Source of the DNA: Collybiopsis luxurians FD-317 M1
Taxonomy: Eukaryota > Basidiomycota > Agaricomycetes > Agaricales > Omphalotaceae
Direction: 5' to 3'
DNA length: 64,000 nt
NCBI GenBank assembly: GCA_000827265.1
Contig: KN834777.1
Coordinates: 260,951-324,950, forward strand
Below, piece by piece: positions 59,573 through 64,000 of the stretch. Positions within the stretch are counted from its first letter, which is position 1; each line of letters opens with the position of its first letter. A program made the position numbers and the translations under genes. The notes beneath the pieces are model-generated. The model was not told the origin of the DNA. It saw only the letters and a list, made by a program, of their open reading frames with translations, and made no database searches.

Positions 59573-59790
59573 ATGTTCGACAGGTCGCGGGACTTTACCA
59601 TCAATGGGGGGACTTTCCAGAATGCTGGATCCGGATGCAATGTGAATGGTAAATACAAGGCTGGTGACATTACGTCACACATCATCTCTAGCTTATTATG
59701 ATCATTGATGCCGGCACTCGTTATGCCCCTCCCTTCTGCCATCTAGGAACTCGTAAGGCCATCCTACATGACTTAGACCATTGCGTAAAC
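59573..59790 (+). pseudogene. Short remnant of a third NACHT/STAND paralog
   Basis: The ATG at 59573 starts 'MFDRSRDFTINGGTFQNAGS', the same leader as at 36051 and 56379. An intron-like gap follows, and then 'TRYAPPFCHLGTRKAILHDL' matching the start of exon 2 (a TAG follows CH in one frame). Homology stops at about 59790, before the P-loop. The remnant is non-functional. Confidence 0.75.
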
Positions 59791-60698
59791 AGAGCCGAGC
59801 ATCAAATCTCAACATTCATTGTCCACCTTTTGAGTGGGCAAAATTTGTAGTTGAAGACAATTTGGGTCGAGGATTGCTGGTTATGGTTGCTCAACTCGGA
59901 GGAAACTGAGCCAATAATTCAGCCGGGCATTCTATTGACAGGATTACAAACCTCAAAAAGGAAGGAAAGTAGATTGATATGGACAAATGTAGCAACACCG
60001 AATATTGCAACAGTCACACCATAATTCAAGCAATATGAGTAGGAAGGAAAGGGTGGGAAAAACACTTGATGAGCGTTATTGAACATCTACATAGAGATAA
60101 TTTGAATTGGGTTACTAAAACTTGACTCAAACGAGACTGTTGTGGTGGGCGTGATTTTGTTCAGTACCTTAGGCATACAGATTCTTTGACACCTTTGATC
60201 TACCAGCACTCACCAATCCACCTTTAGCAGCTGTTATTCTTGTCTTACTATTCTTAGCCGAGAAGTGCAAGCGGAAATGTCTGTATAGAAAACTTCCGTA
60301 GTTCTTATTCAATGAGCTCTAAATTCTGTAATAATATTTTCAAGACACAAAAAACTCTCATCGCTAAGCAATGGCAAGGGAGTTTCCAGAGGATACCAGT
60401 GAGACCCTTAAAAATGGCAGAGAAGTGCAAGTGTGACATCCGTGACCCTGCCAAAATTTGGGGGAGTATGGCAGGTCGGACCGGACAATCCTCGACCTCT
60501 TCCACTTGCAGCTTTTCGACTTGGTGGCGAACTTGAAGATTGTTCCTAAAATTATACCAACCTACTCTTAAAATGCATATCAAAACATTACTTGCCTTGA
60601 TTTTTCATCTGCTTTCTCGTGCTCGGTTTTTTTCTTTTGAAGTTACGCCGTCAAAAATGGCTACTTCCAGCATTGTCAAAATCCTGAATTTTTCTTAT
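59791..60698. other. Intergenic
   Basis: Only short frames without motifs on both strands. Confidence 0.4.
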
Positions 60699-60943
60699 CT
60701 AAGATAGAGTTGACCCGCAACCCGGTGCATCACATGATGCCGCTGAAATAAAGAAAACCTATCTCTGCTTTGAAAAATCCAAAAAGTAAAAATATGGCTC
60801 TGAGGAACTTTTGGGAAAGCCCCTCTGCAAAGATCCTCTGAGCCTGATTTTTGATTTTTGAAAGCGTCGAGTTGTAGATAGCTTTTTCTTCATTTTGAGT
60901 GGCATCACATGATGTACCAGGTTGCGGGTCAACTCTTTCTTAG
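60699..60943. repeat. Foldback element, 43-bp arms
   Basis: Arms 60699-60741 and 60901-60943 match inverted at 40 of 43 bases (core GAGTTGACCCGCAAC and ATCACATGATG). The 159-bp centre is AT-rich. It is MITE-like; a target duplication is not clear. Confidence 0.8.
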
Positions 60944-61399
60944 TTTATCAGAATTGTGAGTAAATATACCCTTGCATATACCATCCAATATAAAGCTATA
61001 AAAAGTTGGAAGTGAGTAGCTCAGAATTGAGAGCACATGAAACAATTTTAAATGTGATCTTGCACTTCCCGGTGATCTTGCACTTCTGGGTCAAGAATAG
61101 TAAGTGAGCTATACATGAACACTGATGATTTTTTATATAAGATCAATTCTGTCGTTAAATTTTTATTCTCACAGTCCTCCTATCGCATCACCCTTTAGTC
61201 GGATTCATTATCGTCGATAATTGTGATGCGCATTGCCGCACAGTATCAATGCTAATATAATTTCGGTAACGGTCGATCTAACACACGAGGAATTTGTCCC
61301 TATCACTGCCATCAGCACCAATGCCTCCGGCCCTCCATATCCTCTGTTATTGGCATCATAATGGCCCCTATTGTCTTTGTCATGTTGTGGATGTAATAT

Positions 61400-61635
61400 G
61401 ACATCACGCGTCGGATACGCGTAAATGGCAGACGCGTCGAAACAATAGTTTGTCCTGCTCCATTAGAATATTCTAGATCAATTGTACGTAGGTATATAGG
61501 CTTGTGCATGAGCTAGTAATAGAGCAGATTTTTCCCAGTATCTTCAATAGGTTATGGGCCCCGAGCCCCGACTGAATTCTTGCATATTCTAGCTTAGCTC
61601 CTCATTGTAACTTGTCCTTCCACACTCATACCACC
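61400..61635 (+). promoter_or_regulatory. Leader / probable 5' LTR end of the copia element
   Basis: Three ACGCGT boxes lie at 61406, 61417 and 61432. GGTTATGGGCCCC at 61550-61562 is shared with the copia remnant near 45473 and may belong to the primer-binding area. I could not fix the LTR borders because the 3' LTR is outside the window. Confidence 0.4.
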
Positions 61636-64000
61636 ATGACAGATTCATCATCGACAACCAGTGCATACCGTATTCAGCATCTTTCAGGTGCTGAGAACTA
61701 CTCGACCTGGAAAGTCAAAATGCTTGACATCCTTACCGACATGGGCCTTGAGGAACACGCCCTCAGCACGGCCACCAAACCCAACAAGCCAGATGTCGAC
61801 CCAGATGTCCTTGCTTGGGCAAAGAAGGACAGACAGGCACTTTCCGCTATCTGTCTTAGGGTAGGTGATGAACCACTCGTGTACATTTCTGACGCAGCTA
61901 CCGCCAAGGCCGCATGGTCTACTCTATCCAAAGTCTACGCACCCAAAGGCGCCATCGGAATTGTCTTGGTACGACAGAAACTATTCCGTGCCCAGTGCCA
62001 AGAAGGCGAAGACATCTCTGAGCACATCCGCACCCTTCTTCGTTACAGGAAGGAACTTGCAACTCTTGGATCCACCCTCACTGATGACGAGTTCTCCATC
62101 ACCCTTCTCACCTCTCTCCCCAACTCCTGGGATAATTTTATCCAAGGTGTCGATACCTCTTCCCTATCTGACTCCACTAAGATCATTGCTCGCATTCTTG
62201 AACAAGCTCGACGTAAAGATGCCAAACCTAATTCCGATGATGTCGCCCTTGCCGCCAATCGATTCCGACCCTCGAAAAAGTTTAATAATCGCAATTCCTC
62301 CATGTCAAACTTGGGCTGTCATGGCTGTGGTCGCCATGGACATTTCATCAGCGAGTGTCGGGACACTGCCGCTGGCAAAACATTCACAGCAGAACAGAAG
62401 AAGTCAAATTATGAGCATTCCTTACAGAATCGCCCAAAACGTCCTAGGTCTAACAACCGAGCTCATGTCGCTCAGAGTCAGGACAAGGAACCACTGGACA
62501 TGGAGGACTATGCCTTCATGAGCCATGACTATTCGGATAGTTCCTTAGGTCCTGATACTTGGTTAATAGACTCTGCTACTACTAAACATGTTATCTGCAA
62601 TAAATCTCACTTTTCCACTTATTTTGATATGCCCGGACACACAGTCAAAGGTTTTGGCAGTACCTCAGTTCATGGAGAAGGCACCACTGTGGTAGCCTCT
62701 CACCTCAGTAAACATGCCTTCAGTCTTATCCTTCACAACACCCTTCACGTTCCTGATGCCCCATTCAATCTCATTTCGGTCGGTTGTATGACCCGCGCTG
62801 GATTTACAGTCCGATTTGCAAAAGATTATATTTCGGTCTACTCTCCTGGTACATCCCCTCGTGAGGTAATACGAGGCAAGCGAGTTGGCAATCTCTACAT
62901 TGTCAACATTACTCACAGCCCTTCTCGGTTATTCAAAAATCCAGCACCTCCTCCCTCCAACCCTACTCCTTCTGCTCCGAAACCAAACATCACCCATGCT
63001 CAACCTGAACCCAAATCCGAAACACTTGCTTTCCCCGCTCGCCCTTCTGCTCGCTCCTGGAAAGATTGGCATCGTATCTTTGGCCATATGAATACTAAGT
63101 CTGTAAAACTGTTGAAGGATCGTGAGATGGTCACTGGAATGGTCATTGACTATGACAGTGATCTTACCTTCAGTTGCGATGCCTGCAAATGCGCAAAGAT
63201 GCACGTACACCCTTTTCCATCGGAAGCTGAGCGAAAATTTTCGGAAATTGGTGAAATGACTTTCACTGATGTTTGGGGACCTGCACGCACAAATGGTATC
63301 TGTCGTGAACACTACTATGTCTCATTCACTGATGCCGCAACTCGGAGGACAATCATCTATTTCATGCGACACAAATCAGAGGTGGAGGAAAAAGTCAAGA
63401 ATTATGTCACATACATTTTCACCCAAACTGGCAAGCGCTGCAAGGCCTTTCGCTTCGACAATGGGGGAGAATACATCTCCAAGAAGGTCCTACACTATCT
63501 TCAGTCAGAAGGTATTCGTTACGAGATCACTGCTCCATACTCACCTCAGCAGAATGGTGTAGCAGAGTGACTCAACTGCACTGTCGTTGAGCATGCACGC
63601 GCTATGCTAGCTCAACACAATCTCCCTTTATTCCTATGGCCCGAGGCAGTTGCTTACACTGTCTACCTCAAAAACCGTTCTCCAACTCGCGCTCTGGACA
63701 GAGACATCACCCCCGAAGAAGCTTTCTGGAATAAAAAACCTGACATCAGTACTCTATTTGAATTCGGCTCACCCTGCTGGGTTCTTCGCCAGGATGGGAA
63801 GAACCAGAAACTCACATCAAAATCCCGCCCTTTTCACTTTGTTGGTCTATCTGACGAGTCCCGTGCATACTGCTACTACAACCCCAAAACCCGCCAGGTC
63901 CAGACCTCCCGGAATGTTGCTTTCGACTTTGAAGATGAACTTGGGTCATCAGAAATCCCAGTTATCTCGTCGGCACTCAAGGGGGAGAAGGAAGGAATTT
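61636..64000 (+). mobile_element. Ty1/copia retrotransposon gag-pol, 5' part, with a premature stop
   Basis: The frame from ATG 61636 runs open to a TGA at 63568-63570 and then continues in the same frame to the window edge. Order: gag (UBN2-type, 'GAENYSTWKVKM', 'LLTSLPNSWDNFI'), zinc knuckle 'CHGCGRHGHFISEC' (CX2CX4HX4C), protease with 'WLIDSATTKHV' (DSA where DSG is usual), the pre-integrase zinc finger 'WHRIFGHMN...CDACK', and the integrase core with 'TDVWGP', 'FRFDNGGEY' and 'PQQNGVAE'. The stop falls directly after that catalytic Glu, where family members have Arg; CGA to TGA would explain it. Downstream 'EHARAML' and 'WPEAVAYTVYLKNRSPTRAL' follow in frame. Reverse transcriptase and RNase H would lie outside the window. 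The copy is probably inactive on its own. Confidence 0.9.

Noticed and set aside
61100..61560. Complete 5' LTR of the copia element
   Set aside because: No second copy is available in the window to define the ends, so I mark only the leader.

Overview
The window looks like nuclear DNA of a mushroom-forming basidiomycete (Agaricomycetes). The genes are split by short GT-AG introns of about 48-70 nt. The gene families are typical of that group: DUF6533 and DUF6534 membrane proteins, SRPK-like kinases, and STAND/NACHT proteins with the 'DFTINGG' amino terminus. DNA transposons and Ty1/copia elements are frequent on the right side. No rRNA, tRNA or CRISPR array was found.

Left part (1-27.3 kb) is gene-rich but partly decayed. 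It holds the 3' end of a phosducin-like gene, a broken SRPK-type kinase, two DUF6534 membrane protein genes on the minus strand, a complete Rab escort protein gene (632 aa spliced) and a complete secreted GH43 endo-arabinanase gene (329 aa spliced). It also holds two decayed copies of another multi-span membrane protein, a DUF6533 gene (287 aa spliced, 11 exons), and an intact/pseudogene pair of an acetyltransferase-like family. A 547 bp terminal-inverted-repeat element with a TA target duplication lies at 20.6-21.1 kb.

Centre (27.3-38.2 kb) holds the largest gene, the Mediator kinase-module subunit MED13 (7 exons, 2,422 aa by my splicing, minus strand). Beside it is an intact NACHT-type NTPase gene (655 aa by my splicing).

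Right part (38.2-64 kb) is an accessory, repeat-rich region. Just downstream of the NACHT gene is a nested set of transposons. A hAT-like element of 4.17 kb has a perfect 8-bp target duplication. It sits inside the remains of another hAT-like element and itself contains at least two more insertions. Further right are copia remnants, another membrane protein gene and a partly deleted second copy of the MED13 5' half that keeps the intron. There is also an intact/pseudogene pair of an unrecognised single-pass membrane protein, two truncated relatives of the NACHT gene, several foldback elements, and the 5' half of a copia gag-pol with a stop just after the third integrase catalytic residue.

The main theme is local duplication followed by decay. 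At least five families have two or more copies here, and usually only one copy still reads through. Splice models were built by eye and checked by frame. Where the exon lengths add up to a multiple of three and rebuild known motifs I give firm coordinates; elsewhere I say the structure is unresolved.
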